From Petrolisthes cinctipes (lineage: Eukaryota; Arthropoda; Malacostraca; Decapoda; Porcellanidae), in contig JAWQEG010000634.1 in assembly GCA_033782935.1 (NCBI GenBank), positions 1-64,000 on the forward strand: a DNA stretch of 64,000 nucleotides, in the 5' to 3' direction. Shown in pieces: positions 26,604 to 38,500 of this stretch; positions within the stretch are counted from its first letter, which is position 1; the number at the start of each line of letters is the position of its first letter. The translations under genes and the position numbers were made by a program. Under the pieces are notes generated by a model. That model was given only the letters and a program-made list of their open reading frames with translations. It was not told the DNA's origin and ran no database searches.

Positions 26604-28691
26604 GGGTCCCACTCTGGGCTGCCTCACAGGGTGGTCAGCAGCCTGGCCCACCCACGGCTGGGCAGCAAGGATAATTCGCCAGGGCCTGTCATGGCCCTGG
26701 ATTACTGTTCCGGTGAGTAACTGTCATCCTTACTTTCTGACATATGAATTATGCCTAATCCCGTCCTTGGGCTACCGTTAGGTCAAAATCAGATTTTCCC
26801 TTGCGGTCAAAATCTCTGCCTCTCCTGTCATTCTCCCCCCAACCACCCCGGGTCCCTCGGGCCCCGGGGGATTAGGATTAACGGTACTCTCACTGACACC
26901 TGTCTTCTCCCGTTACAGCCACTACGTCTACCTCCTGCCTCAACCAAAGTGTCACTTTCGGTCGTCCCGCATGTGTTGGAAATGCGGGAAAAAGGGGTAG
27001 TGGAGCGGGCGACGGGAAGGGTCTTTCTTTCTCGTTTATTCACGGTCCCCAAAAAGGATCAGGGAAAAACGAGATTGGTGATGGACCTGAGCAGGCTAAA
27101 CAAATTCGTGAAAACATTACATTTCAGGATGGTTTCGGTTGCTCAGGTCCGCACAGTTCTGAGGAAGGGAGACTGGTTAGCATCCCTGGATCTCAAGGAT
27201 GCTTACTGGCACGTCCCGATCCACCCCAGGTTTCGCCGCTTTCTGGCTTTCCAGGTGGGGACCGAGACGTTCCAGTTTACCAGGCTCCCTTTCGGTCTTT
27301 CTCTAGCTCCGCGAGTCTTCACAAAACTCGTGAGGGTGGTGGCATCCCGTCTGGCAGAGGCGGGTGTCCCCACCCTCATGTACCTGGACGATTGGTTGCT
27401 TCACGCCCCTTCCAAGGAGCAGGTAGCAAACAACGTCCGGGTAGCGAGGGGAGTGCTAGAGGAAATGGGGTTTCTGTTGAACATCCCCAAGTCCTCTCTC
27501 ACCCCCACTCGCAAGCTGTGTTGGCTAGGAATAGAGTGGGACTCTCTTTCGGCCACCCTCTCTCTCGCTCCAGACAACGCCCGCCGGACCCTCCGCCACG
27601 TCCGCCGGGCGCATTTTTCCCGTACTTTCTCTCGCCGCCAGTGGGAATCATTGCTCGGGTCCCTAAATTTCGTGGCCCCTGCAATGCCCCTGGGACGACT
27701 GAAACACAGGAGGCTGACGCGGGAGGTAAACCTCCACCTGTCCCCCGCACACAGGGACCTTCCCAGGCAAGTGTCCCCCTCTCTCCACCGCCTCCTTCGC
27801 CCCTGGCTACGTCCCGGTGCCCTGCGTCAGCGGGTCCCCTGGGTGTTCCCTCCCCCGGGGATTACGGTGGCGACAGACGCATCGGACGTAGGCTGGGGAT
27901 ACCAGTCTTGCCTGGGACATCAACGGTGCGGGGGATGGAAGGAAGGGGAAAGGCTACTGCACATCAACGCCCGGGAGTTGATGGTAGCGAAGGAATGGCT
28001 CAACAGACACCCTCAGTTTGCCAGGATAGGCGTCCGCTTCGATATGGACAACGTTGCGGCCGTGCAGTGCCTACAGAAACAGGGCACCGTACGGTCGGAA
28101 ATTCTCCTGTCCCTGTCAGAACAGATTTTCGCAATAGCGGCCAAGAGGGACATTCACCTCTCGGCCCGCTACGTGCCAGGGCGGGAGAACGATTGGGCGG
28201 ACGCCCTATCCAGGTTCAGGGGGACGTCAGTCGAGTGGCAACTGCGTCCCCTTGTGTTCGAGTCTCTCTGCCTTCGCTACGGGACACCGGAGGTGGACCT
28301 ATTCGCCTCCCCATCCACGGCCCTACTCCCTCTGTTCCTGACTTTCTCATCCAGAACAGAGGCGGGAGGCCCGGACGCCTTCACGGAGGACTGGAACAGG
28401 TGGGGTCATCTCTACCTCTTCCCACCCCCAGCCACTTCAGTCCTCCTGAAGGCGATCCTCAAGCTGCGCACTTTCAGGGGGAGGGTTCTCCTCATAGCCC
28501 CCCGCTGGCCAGCACAGCCGTGGTTCGGAGAGTTGTCCCGGTGGTGCCCGCATCCCCTTCAGTTGGGATCGGCGTGCCTCTCCAGCACCCTGTCTGCACC
28601 ACTCCAAGCGTCACTGAAACTACACGCTTGGAGTTTCTACGGGGAGTCCTCAGCAAAAGGTTCACTAAGGAGACAGTGGACAAGATGTTGA
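26384..28691 (+). CDS. pol: DIRS element 1 RT-RNase H-methyltransferase-like polyprotein
   Basis: Reverse transcriptase ORF, two exons: 26,384 (or earlier) to 26,712 and 26,919-28,691. It overlaps the gag tail in another frame. Intron 3 is GTGAGT...GTTACAG; splicing joins SWPWITVP to PLRLPPASTK in frame, and the sequence after the junction continues into RT. RT motifs: DLKDAYWHVPIHPRFRRFLA, then FGLSLAPRVFTK and the catalytic YLDDWLL. RNase H: VATDASDVGWGYQ, INARELMVAKEWL, FDMDNVAAV and WADALSRF. After RNase H comes a segment with VDLFASPSTALLPLF and DAFTEDWNRWGHLYLFPPP, matching the Dam-like methyltransferase domain of DIRS polyproteins. The stop overlaps the recombinase frame. Initiation could use the ATG at 26,374, which lies in intron 2, or an alternative splice; unresolved. 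Confidence 0.92.
26713..26918 (+). other. Apparent spliceosomal intron 3, in DIRS element 1 pol
   Basis: 206 bp from GTGAGT to a pyrimidine-rich tract and GTTACAG. It is conserved in position in element 2 (49,384-49,593), although the intron interiors differ far more than the flanking exons. Confidence 0.8.
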
Positions 28692-29671
28692 GGGCTCATC
28701 GTCAGTCTTCGGTGCGACAATACGAATCGTGCTGGAAAAGATTCCAGGACTTCTTGCGAAGACACCCCTCCAGGGTCATCTCGGAGGACACAGTCCTGGA
28801 ATTCCTCACGTGGCTCGCCGATTCCACCAACAGGGCCCCGGCGACGGTGCTTGCGCATCACGCAGCCCTGTCTGATCCCCTCCTCCTGGGTTTTAACATT
28901 AAGGTTTCGGAGAGGCCTCTCTCTCTCCTGAGGATGGGGATTCGGGCGGGGACCGCACCTCACCGGGCCCAGGCACCCTCCTGGTCCCTTCATCGTGTCC
29001 TTTCCTACCTGACCTTCGAGGGGGTCCCTCTGGAGGTTTGTCACCTCCTCCAGAAAGCTCTCTTCCTGCTCGCCTTAGCTACAGGTTACAGGGCTTCTCA
29101 GTTGGCAGCCCTGACCCGTCACACAGCCTTTTCTTCAGTAACCCCTAACCTTACTTCCTTAACCATTTCCCCCTCCCCTGCTTTTCTAGCTAAGAACGAG
29201 CAGGCTGACGACAGAATTGGCCCTCTCGCAGTACCCTCGTTCCTGAGGGATGGAAATTTCCACCCCCTCTGCCCAGTCCACGCCTTTGTTGCATACGTGG
29301 AGGCGACGAGAGGGGCTTCTCCGGACCACCTCTTCTACAACTCTAGGTCCGGTAACCCTCTCTTCCCTAGGTCAATCGCTCGCCTTCTCTGCCGAGTGAT
29401 AGAGAACGGGGATCCCGGACACGCCCCGAGGGCTCACAGCGTTAGGGGCGTGGCCGCCTCCCTCGCCTTCCTCAGGACTCACTCGGTGGAGAGGGTCAGG
29501 GATTTAGGGGGCTGGGCGTCCACTTCCTCCTTCAGGACGAGGTACCTGTTCCACTCGCTCTCCCCTACCCCCTGTGTGGCTATGGGTACTCCACCTCCTA
29601 TTCCCCAGGGTCCCTGCGGGAGACACATGGGGGGGAGGGGCCGCCCGAAGAGAAAAGGTCGGGTGATTTAA
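27392..29671 (+). CDS. DIRS element 1 tyrosine recombinase
   Basis: Phage-integrase-type recombinase that integrates the circular DNA copy. The frame is open for 759 codons, but only from about residue 400 (position ~28,590) does it resemble the family; the first ~1.2 kb overlaps RT/RNase H in another frame and may not be translated. Recognisable elements: an N-terminal SAM-like domain (SSVRQYESCWKRFQDFLRRH, then FLTWLADS), the box I Arg in ATGYRASQLAAL (about R567), HSVRG (H682, R685), DLGGW (W708) and the nucleophile Y718 in RYLFHS. A basic RGRPKRKGR tail ends the protein. The open frame begins at a TTG, so the real start is unknown and may depend on frameshifting, re-initiation or splicing. 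Confidence 0.9.
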   Translation: MVASRPFQGAGSKQRPGSEGSARGNGVSVEHPQVLSHPHSQAVLARNRVGLSFGHPLSRSRQRPPDPPPRPPGAFFPYFLSPPVGIIARVPKFRGPCNAPGTTETQEADAGGKPPPVPRTQGPSQASVPLSPPPPSPLATSRCPASAGPLGVPSPGDYGGDRRIGRRLGIPVLPGTSTVRGMEGRGKATAHQRPGVDGSEGMAQQTPSVCQDRRPLRYGQRCGRAVPTETGHRTVGNSPVPVRTDFRNSGQEGHSPLGPLRARAGERLGGRPIQVQGDVSRVATASPCVRVSLPSLRDTGGGPIRLPIHGPTPSVPDFLIQNRGGRPGRLHGGLEQVGSSLPLPTPSHFSPPEGDPQAAHFQGEGSPHSPPLASTAVVRRVVPVVPASPSVGIGVPLQHPVCTTPSVTETTRLEFLRGVLSKRFTKETVDKMLRAHRQSSVRQYESCWKRFQDFLRRHPSRVISEDTVLEFLTWLADSTNRAPATVLAHHAALSDPLLLGFNIKVSERPLSLLRMGIRAGTAPHRAQAPSWSLHRVLSYLTFEGVPLEVCHLLQKALFLLALATGYRASQLAALTRHTAFSSVTPNLTSLTISPSPAFLAKNEQADDRIGPLAVPSFLRDGNFHPLCPVHAFVAYVEATRGASPDHLFYNSRSGNPLFPRSIARLLCRVIENGDPGHAPRAHSVRGVAASLAFLRTHSVERVRDLGGWASTSSFRTRYLFHSLSPTPCVAMGTPPPIPQGPCGRHMGGRGRPKRKGRVI

Positions 29672-30266
29672 GTCCCGTCACATCATCCCATACCTCATCC
29701 ACATCTTGTACAGCTTCATACTCATCCCCATTCTTCACGTGTACATATGGTGAAAGAGAGTCTATAATAAATTACATTGTTACGGAATTCTTGTGTATTC
29801 ATTTTCCAAACAATTATTAACTACGATGAGTGACAGGAGATATTATTACACAGGATATCTGGATCCTAGTGTCCTCCTTCATCCCCTCGGGATCACATTA
29901 CCTGAGCGAGGGCCATAGCCCTAACTCAGAAGACTTGAATAAGGGGGGGGGGGGAATGGGGGGGGGAGGAAAAGGGGGGGGGGGAGTATCCATGGGAACC
30001 TCCCCCCTCCTCTCCTAGACCCAAACCCTCGAGTCTACCTATAAAGACTTTATGAGTAACAATTCTGGTCTATAACAGAATGGTCTACGGTTATATGGTA
30101 TAAGCTACTTCTCCCCCACCACGGCGTTTTCACCTAGCCAGTGTCGGGAGGGGCGTTAGCTGCTGCCTCACCGGGCTCGGTTACCTTTCCTGCCCTCCGC
30201 TCTCAACCACTCTTAACTAGCACGTGATTGCCTCCACCTCACCTCCCACCTACCGCATCGCATGCT
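29672..30266 (+). other. DIRS element 1 3' non-coding region with G runs
   Basis: Contains a possible polyadenylation signal (aataaa at about 29,766), a conserved phrase shared with element 2 (ataaattacattgtta-ggaattct), and G runs near 29,943-29,985. Element 2 has a comparable A-run/G-run at 52,600-52,634. Confidence 0.6.
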
Positions 30267-30368
30267 TAGCAACCAGCTGTACTGGTTTCACTATACCAAT
30301 AATAGTGCATTTGTCGCGGCTTCTAGCCGCTTAAATTGTATTTATTGGTTTGTGAAACCAGTACAGCT
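30267..30368 (+). repeat. DIRS element 1 internal complementary region
   Basis: 30,267-30,303 is the inverted complement of the element's left extremity and 30,304-30,368 that of its right extremity, joined end to end through aataatagtgca. This is the circle-junction complement diagnostic of DIRS elements and defines both element ends. A gcggcttctagccgc hairpin sits in the right half. Confidence 0.93.
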
Positions 30369-30421
30369 TCTACTGTCCCACCCACCTCCCGATGCGGCAG
30401 GCACTCACTTCTTTCTCATTG

Positions 30422-30679
30422 GAGTGGACGAGCGGTATTCAGCGGAGGAGGGGCTTAATACCTCACCTCACCACCACCAGGTGGCTCCACTATCAGTACA
30501 GCGCCAGATTTGAATTTTATTTACTTCTGATGAACGTCACGGAATTGACCCTTCCAACCCAGATTATGCCTACACGGGGCCTGGGCTTGTGAAGGGGCCT
30601 ATTCTATAGCAACCAGCTGTACTGGTTTCACAAACCAATAAATACAATTTAAGCGGCTAGAAGCCGCGACAAATGCACT
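30422..30679 (-). repeat. DIRS element 1 right inverted terminal repeat plus unique tail
   Basis: 30,422-30,631 is inverted relative to the left repeat. 30,632-30,679 is unique to this end (aaaccaataaatac ... gacaaatgcact) and is represented in the internal complementary region. Confidence 0.92.
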
Positions 30680-31025
30680 AATATTGAGGTCATCTCAACG
30701 AATGAACGAAAGACTCACCAGACGACGTAACACTACTTTAGATTTTTCATCTGAGTATAAATGGTTCCAGTAATTATAAACATAAACATTCATTCACATA
30801 GCCTACTAATTTGTTTTTTCATTTACGTTGTGGTTTAATGTAAATTTGAAATTAGAGTTTTTCTTTTCAGTTTTCAAGTAAATAAGATTCAAAAGAAAAG
30901 AAATCAATATTTTCGATAGGTCTCCAGTTATGAGTGTGGCAGTGAAATGAAAACACTGTACACCTCCACTCAGAAATTCGTACTACAACCTATTAATGTG
31001 GAAGATGGTACTCTGTGCCACTCTC
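30680..31025. other. Non-coding host DNA
   Basis: AT-rich sequence right of DIRS element 1; no feature supported. Confidence 0.5.
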
Positions 31026-31221
31026 TCCTGGACGTCAGGTTACGACTTCGAACCTCTCTCACGACCAACCAGAAATTTGCTAGTATCGAAGCAGTGTCAT
31101 TCGTTCACCGACTGAACATGAATTTCATTTTGTAGTCGGTGAACGAATGATACTGCTTCGATATTAGCAAAATTCTGGTTGCTCGTGTGAGAGGTTCGAA
31201 GCCATAACCAGTCGTCCAGGA
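31026..31221. repeat. Near-perfect inverted repeat (88 bp arms, 20 bp loop)
   Basis: 31,026-31,113 and 31,134-31,221 are inverted copies with a handful of mismatches. The loop is gaacatgaatttcattttgt. Transcribed in either direction it would form a long hairpin. It may be a MITE relic or foldback; no outer target duplication was seen. Confidence 0.88.
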
Positions 31222-34200
31222 AGGAGGGGCCCAAACTACCACGTCATTAAATGTAGGCCTACGACGAATTTCCGGAAGGGGTTATACTGTACCTGTACAC
31301 TGATACTGCCATCATTACGTCTCTTCTCTCATATCAACAACAGTGATGTCATTGTGACCGTATCAGTCCTGTCGCTAGTTTCTTCAAATTATAATTCATC
31401 GAATTAATTGCTTTAATAAATTCTGTCATGGAATCTGCTCTCATCAAATTTATTCACTTAATTAACTCCTCTCACATAAACACGCCACACATTTTCATTA
31501 TCCAACTAATTAAACCGGCCTCATTATCACATCATTACACGCTTAATTGTCTCTCGCCTTGTTAAATATTCCCCACAGATCCATGAGCGCACCTCTTCCT
31601 TGTCTCTCCTGCGCACGATTGACGCAGGTCAGATACACAGTGGCACACTTGAGGTCAGTGCCAAGGTAGTAGTCCTTATCCACTCTTTTAAAACTGTACC
31701 AAAGGCACATTAATCAATAACCCTGTAGTAGAGAACTAGTGAATGGTATTGCAGACATTACTCGACTATGTATCGTGTTTCAGTCAGGCAAAGATCATCC
31801 CTCTGAATGGCTTAATTCATAAAAAATGCCAAGAGACACTATGGAAAGAGGCGAGTAGAGCATTTGAGTGTTATCGGACTGGCAAAACAATTAATTGTGC
31901 GCGTTGAAAAAATTATACAGTACAACTGTGAAATGAGTAATAATGAGTGTTATATTTGAACTGAAGGTGTGCCTGTGGCTGTGTGCTGACATTCTCCTGC
32001 ACCACCACTGGCCCACAATATGAGCAAAGTTATGTAGCGAGCGCGGCACTCCAGCCGCCGCAGCCTGTTTGTACTGAGCGAGTGACAGGGGGGAAATAAC
32101 CCGATTTGCATGTTCAAATATTATGGTTCGATCATTTCTGTGTGGTGAGCAAGATAAGGCGTGCTACCCCTTCCCTTGCCTTCTCTCCTTTCCTCTGTAT
32201 TCCTACCTCTTCTTCCTTGTTCTCCTCTAGCATTGGGCTGTCCACCTTCCTCTTCTCCACTTACATATCCTATACAGTTATAATAGTATACCTATATATA
32301 TTTTCTTGGATGACATCCACATTAAGACTGAAATATTCCCACCAAGAGTGGGAAGGCACAGTCATATAAAGGACACTTAAATATACCGTGTGGGTCACAA
32401 ACTGAGTGTTGCAATGTGAACTGTTTGGAGGAGGCTCAAGAGCCATAATAAATGAATGAATCAGTAAGGTATGGCCAATCCTTGACCAGGCTAAAAGTTT
32501 TCCACCTATTGCAATGTCATGACAAGAAGAGAAGAGTGGAAAAATTGTATGGAGCTTCTTTGTATGAACCGTATGAAAACATGTGATCCAATTAAATCCA
32601 AGATATGGAATAAGACGAAATGGTAAAAAATCCCTCTACTAAGCTATACCATACAGATAAAAATAAATCACTGCAATATTTTAAAGACAAGTTCTTCAGA
32701 TGGATAATAAAGTCATTCTGATTAGGCCTAGTTGGTCATTTAATGATCAACACATTTTCTCTTCTAATATAATTTCCTTACACAATATTTCTTCTAATAA
32801 ATACCTTTCAACAAAACCAATAGCAGCAAAAAGCAACATCAACAGGAAACTTTTACAAACCTACAAGCTGGACAAGTTACAGTTCCAAGGTTTTCACAAT
32901 AACTTTCAAATATTAATAGTTGAACTGCACGCAGGTTTACAGGTTTGTTTCAGTGGCAGTGGCAGTTTAGGTTTACGTGAGCACAAACAATTCCCTCACT
33001 GCTTGCATTGTACAGCATCTCATAATCATTGACAAGAAATATTTCCAGTCTATGATGTATTACATTCTAAATATAATCCTGTTTCACTTGCAATATGAAA
33101 ATTATATATCCTAACAACCTGGTCATGGGTCATTTAGAAAAGTACAGACCCAGACAGTGTTTAAATGAAACACTTTCCTCTGTGCATAGCTAAGGTTTCA
33201 ACAATAAATTTTCGTCAAGCACACAGCATTTTTTCAATGGTCAAAACATTTTGAATGGAAATTTTCTGGTGTTGCTGAAGGGCCTACACCATAATGTCCT
33301 AAGAACCTTTATCAAAAAGGTTAGCACTATTTAAAATTATGAACCTACCTCGGGAATCTGGTATACCATTCAGTTAGTGTTGCTGTTAATTCACTGTATG
33401 GCAAATTCACTTAAAAATACTTATCAATATAAAATGCAGCAAAGAACTCTGTCGGAGAATCCTGCCTAGCACGGATAAACCTGTGTTAAATGAACTCGGC
33501 CAGTCTGAATGGCTGCTCCAAATCCACCAAAAATTGGTCCAAGATTATAATTAAAGCTATATTTACAGAAACTTTATTATCTAATTTTCCCGTCTATTAG
33601 TATTGTTTTTTGTAACCTCAAGAGATTTGCATTGCAGCGGTTACCACGGTTATTCCTAAAAGCTATGGTTATGAAGAAAATTATCAATAAGTGTCAGGAT
33701 GCATTGGGCAAGAACAGGTCACTGTACTAAAACAAAATTTACATGCACCTCATATGAAGTCAAACTTATTTACTAGTCTCACAATCTAAACAGGAAAAAC
33801 TTCTACACATTACTAGTACTAGGTAACTGCTAATAACAAGACTATTTCATGCTACATATGCTGACCATGACCGACTTACTCCATTTCATTTTTACTCTGC
33901 ACCATGGAATAAAGAGCAAAATATAAAATATGCTCTTACTAAATATAGGGTGCTCAGCCCTAAAGCAACCTGGGTTTTCATAATTTATCAGTGTAACAAA
34001 GCGTTACTGCAAATGTTCATATTACTCTTAATTGCTAAAATAAGATTATTAGCCGAGAAAAACTTACCTTGAAACATATCTGAGCAAAATCCTGAGCCAG
34101 TCTTATTATATGACCCAAGCCACCTAAAACACAAAAACTCCAATCAAATATCTTGATTCACTGTTAATCTTTCTGAAAAATATTCACAATTTTTAATGCC

Positions 34201-35446
34201 CAATTTTCCTTTTTCTTAAATACTTAACATGGCTACCCAACCCTGTTATATGCATGTCGCTTGATAATGGCACAAGTGAATGGAAACTGGATGGAAATAA
34301 CTTAGACAATAAAGGACAAGGCCTATTCCAATAGGCAGGCCTCCTCACAGCATGAAGCTGAGAGCAGAGGTAGTGAGGGAGGCGAGGCAACACTACCAAG
34401 CCAGAGGGACTGCAGTACTGAGAGCCAGGACGGTGGGGTAATAGGTTAACTCACCGATCTCTATTCTTCTAAACTACACCCAATCTACTGTACTTATACT
34501 ACACTGATATATAGAAGCATAGTTCTCAAAATTGTTCATGAGCAAAGTGAGTACCACAATTAGTTATATACCGCTATATTTATATTTACTGCTAGATAAA
34601 ATCCAGTCATTGAATACACAATGAAGTAATTAAAATTGTCTATTATTTCACTTCCTTTGGTAACTGTACATCAAAACTATCAGCTAGGTAGTAGTTCTTG
34701 AGTTTCCAGATTCACATCATAAATATAATCTGCATTTTTCTATACAGCATTTACCGACACAGACTCGTACCACAATGAGACAAGAATTATGCCATCATCA
34801 TTGTTAAATCTTTCCATTATATTTTGCACAAGTCTGGAAACTTTGCACCAATGTTTTCAATCAATGTCATACCAGTGTATATTAATGAAAATGGAAATAT
34901 TTCCTAGTCTTCTAACCACTATACTTTTCTCCAGATCTTTTAACTGAAAACACTTCGTATCTTACCTTTCCACAAAAACACTTCATTACACAAGTGGCAT
35001 CAAAATTTTGTAGCAATAAATATGGATCAGATACTGTCCATTTTCATTGCTTTTTCAGATTATACTTAAGGATTTGGTACACTACTTGTTTAAACAGCAG
35101 CTTTGAGACATCACATTACATTACTATGAAAAGATCAGTCAAAAATTGCAATTCCAGCTTTCCATTGCATTGTATCAAATTACCAAATACCAACTTCTTA
35201 CAAGGACCCACTCATTGGCAGAATCATACTTGGGGAAGCTCAGTAAAGTGCAACAAGGAACCAGTTGCTCATGTCCCATCCCCACCACAAAAAACACATG
35301 CATTCCTTTGGACCCTACACACTGGACTGGCCTTGGGTGGGGAGTAGGGTGGAACACACACACACACACACACCAGATAGTTGAAAGATGACAGCATCAA
35401 GTGAGTGTTAGTGGCTAAATTAAGGGATAGTCAACAATAATCTCAT
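31222..35446. other. Intergenic/3' flanking DNA of BUB3, no gene recognised
   Basis: AT-rich. Open frames of about 60-120 codons occur (for example 32,700-33,032 and 34,994-35,347 on plus) but lack domains and biased composition. It may include a long BUB3 3' UTR. A short CA run is at about 35,357-35,373. Confidence 0.5.
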
Positions 35447-35562
35447 TTATTTTGGCTTGGTCTCCTGGTCTGTGACACGGCGGATAAAGATGCAGTCTTC
35501 TGGCATAGGATCAATCTGCTCCTGTTCATACATATAGGAGCACGCAATTGCCAAGATGTTCC
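35447..35562 (-). CDS. BUB3: BUB3 exon 7 and stop
   Basis: Encodes [20 protein letters not shown] and [11 protein letters not shown], then TAA. The stop overlaps an AATAAA word (AAAATAAATG), which could be the polyadenylation signal of a very short 3' UTR (inference). Confidence 0.94.
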
Positions 35563-38500
35563 CTGTGGTGGAGAAACGAAAAAAAATACATATTACAGTA
35601 TGTGATAAATGCTAAAGCTTAAAAAATTATAATCTCAAAGTTTCATTATGAATGCATATTAAAATTTATAAGATAGGGGTATGTTGTGCGAGGGATGCAC
35701 CTATCACATAGGCAAGTAAGGTGGAGGAGTACACGATGGAGAGGAAGGCTCAATCAGGCAAGGAAGTACAGAGGAGTACACGATGGAGAGGAAGGCTCAA
35801 TCAGGCAAGGAAAAATGGAGAAAACTAGAAATTGTTACTGCTGTTCCCTCATGGAGGGTAGGGGGAATTTCCAGAGGGGAATTTGGTGTAAAGTGCTACA
35901 GAGTTAGACACATCTCTTCTAAGCAGGAGATATGCCAGTCTAAAGTATATTACAAATAAAAATATACGAACTACTAAATAAATATGACTTTACCATCATT
36001 ACTGAAGCAGAGTGATGAGATGGAGGTTGGGTAGCGGTGGAACTGGCAAAGTCGCTTCTTATTGAAGCCATCCCAGATGTTCACATATCCATCTGATCCA
36101 CCCGTTGCAAATGTGTTGTATCCATTGTGGAAGCTAACGAAAGACATAATTTGAGCTGCATATAGGATACAAATGTATATAATAAAATAGAAAGTAAATG
36201 AGCATTCATAACTTTCTATATACAGTACAGTAAATACAAATGATTGAATAAGGTCTAACTGAATCTTAGTTTCTCTTTACTAAATTATACAAGTCAAAAC
36301 TAATCTTTCATTTGATATGCCTTCATTCTCCAGAGGTAGTAGGGTAGTAGGGGTTAGGTAGCCCCACCCAGGGAGGTACTACCGCTGAGGCAACGGGAGA
36401 TTCAAGGAAGTACCTGATTCCATTTTTTCCCCCAGGCCTCAGTTGCTGGTTACACATCTCCTGCCTCACACATCTATGGGGAGCCAGGTAATCCCTTACA
36501 CTACACACACATCCATACAAACTACATTCACTTACACTCCTATCCTTGACATTAACATACCAACTTCTCACAACTCAACATGAAAAACAATACAAGCGCA
36601 AACACATTTTAAAACTTCATACCATGGCTGATGCAACTCTTAGAGCAAGCGCGGTGGTTTCTCGGATGACCACCACCGGCAGGGCTGGGTCTTTGACACA
36701 GGGCCCTCCCGGTCGTCATCACGCGACTGTGTCAGCACCAGCCATGATGCATAAAACAACTGCTCGTCAGCACAATGAATTAATTATGTTTGCAAATATT
36801 CGGGGGCTTCACTCCAACATTTACTCGGTACACTTACTTCTTCAAACCGAAACACCTAACATTCTTTTCCTCACTGAATGCCAGGTTACTCCCTCTTCTG
36901 ACCTGACTAACTACAACTTTCCAGGCTATATTTTAATGTCAAATTTTAGATCAAAGGGAGGCCGTTTGCTGTTTTGCTAGATCAACAATATCCTTGGAGA
37001 ACATTTTCAATCTTGCATCACCAGATTTTGATTACTCAATTTACAAGCTAAATTCTTCAGGCTCAGTTAATTATTATTGTTGTATTTACTGATCACCAAA
37101 TGCCTCCCCAGATAATAGCCTCTTTGATTCCCTGACCTCCATTCTTTCTGATTTAAACATTAATGCTGCATCTGATATATCCTTACTGGGTGATTTTAAT
37201 GTCCACAATGTTGAGTGGCTCACTCATTCGGCCAGAACTGATGAACCTGGGCTTGAATGCGAGTTATTCGCAGACTCATTCAATCTCACCCAACTAATCA
37301 AGCACCCCACTCGCATACCTGATAATCCAGAACATAGATCGCACCTACTTGATTTGTTTCTTACTACCAATCCCGAAACATATAGTGTTGAAGTGAGGTC
37401 CCCTCTTGGATCCTCAGACCATTGCCTCATTGCAGTCTCCTGTTCCCACTCCTCCCTACCCATCCACTCTGAACCCATCCGAGTGACCAAATGGCACTAT
37501 GATGCTGCAGATTGGGTGGGGTTCCGTGACTTTTAATTAACATTCCTTGGTCATCATTTTACTCTACTGACCCAGATAGCTTCCTGAACCATATTACTGA
37601 CTTTATAAAAATAGGAATGGAAACATATATCCCTCACCATCAATACTCAAAAAGATCTAACTCTCCAAAATGGTTTGATCACAGCTGTGCCAGTTACAGA
37701 ACAAAAATCAATAGCCTATAATGCCTATACAAAGTCGAAAACTCTTCAGTCATACAATTATTTCAAAATTGTCAGATGCCATGCTAAAGCTGTTACTAAT
37801 TTAGCCAAATCTAACTTCATACATAAACAAGTCAATAAATTACTGAATAATCCTAATGATAATAAGATCTTTTGGTCAACAGTAAACTCATTCAAATCTA
37901 ACTTCAACCATGGTTCATCTATTCCCCCTTTAAAGAATAGCAATGGAAATCTCATATGTGATCCACGTGGTAAAGCAAATCTTTTGGCCAATATCTTCGC
38001 CACAAATTCAAACCTCAATGACACTGCTCAAAACACTCCCATTTTGAATTTTAACTCCCCAGAAAGTCCACCCTTAATAATTCATACAAGACAAGTGCGG
38101 ACCATTTTGGAGAATCTATCTATCGACAAAGCTCCAGGGCCAGATGAAATTCCTCCCACTGTATTAAAAAATTGCTCAAAAGAATTAGCTCCAATTCTCT
38201 CAAAATTATTTCGTGTATGTCTCCATACCTCGTCCTTCCCAGCCGCCTGGAAAGAAGCCAATGTACAACCAATTCCCAAAAAAGGAGCTACCGCAAATCC
38301 ATCAAATTACAGACCAATTGCCATCACGTCTACTCTCGGTAAAATATTTGAAATAGTTCTTAACAATCACTTTGTAAAGCACCTTGAGAAAAATCATCTG
38401 CTAAATGATAAGCAATATGGCTTTAGACAGAGACGATCTACTGTGGACTTGCTCTGTTATTTCACAGATAACATATTCCAATCAACTGATAAACATGGAG

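Larger units (their letters stand above)
23233..30679 (+). mobile_element. DIRS-type retrotransposon, element 1 (complete)
   Basis: A ~7.45 kb tyrosine-recombinase retroelement. In order: left inverted terminal repeat (23,233-23,454), leader, Gag-like ORF with apparent introns (24,234-26,603), RT/RNase H/methyltransferase-like ORF (26,384-28,691), overlapping tyrosine recombinase ORF (to 29,671), internal complementary region (30,267-30,368) and right inverted repeat with unique tail (30,422-30,679). DIRS elements replicate through a circular DNA intermediate integrated by the recombinase rather than by an integrase; the internal region is the template that restores the ends. The two terminal repeats look identical by eye and all three ORFs are open once introns are removed, so this may be a recent and possibly competent insertion. 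It is GC-rich compared with the AT-rich host DNA. A second copy with different terminal repeats lies at 45,917-53,222. Confidence 0.94.
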
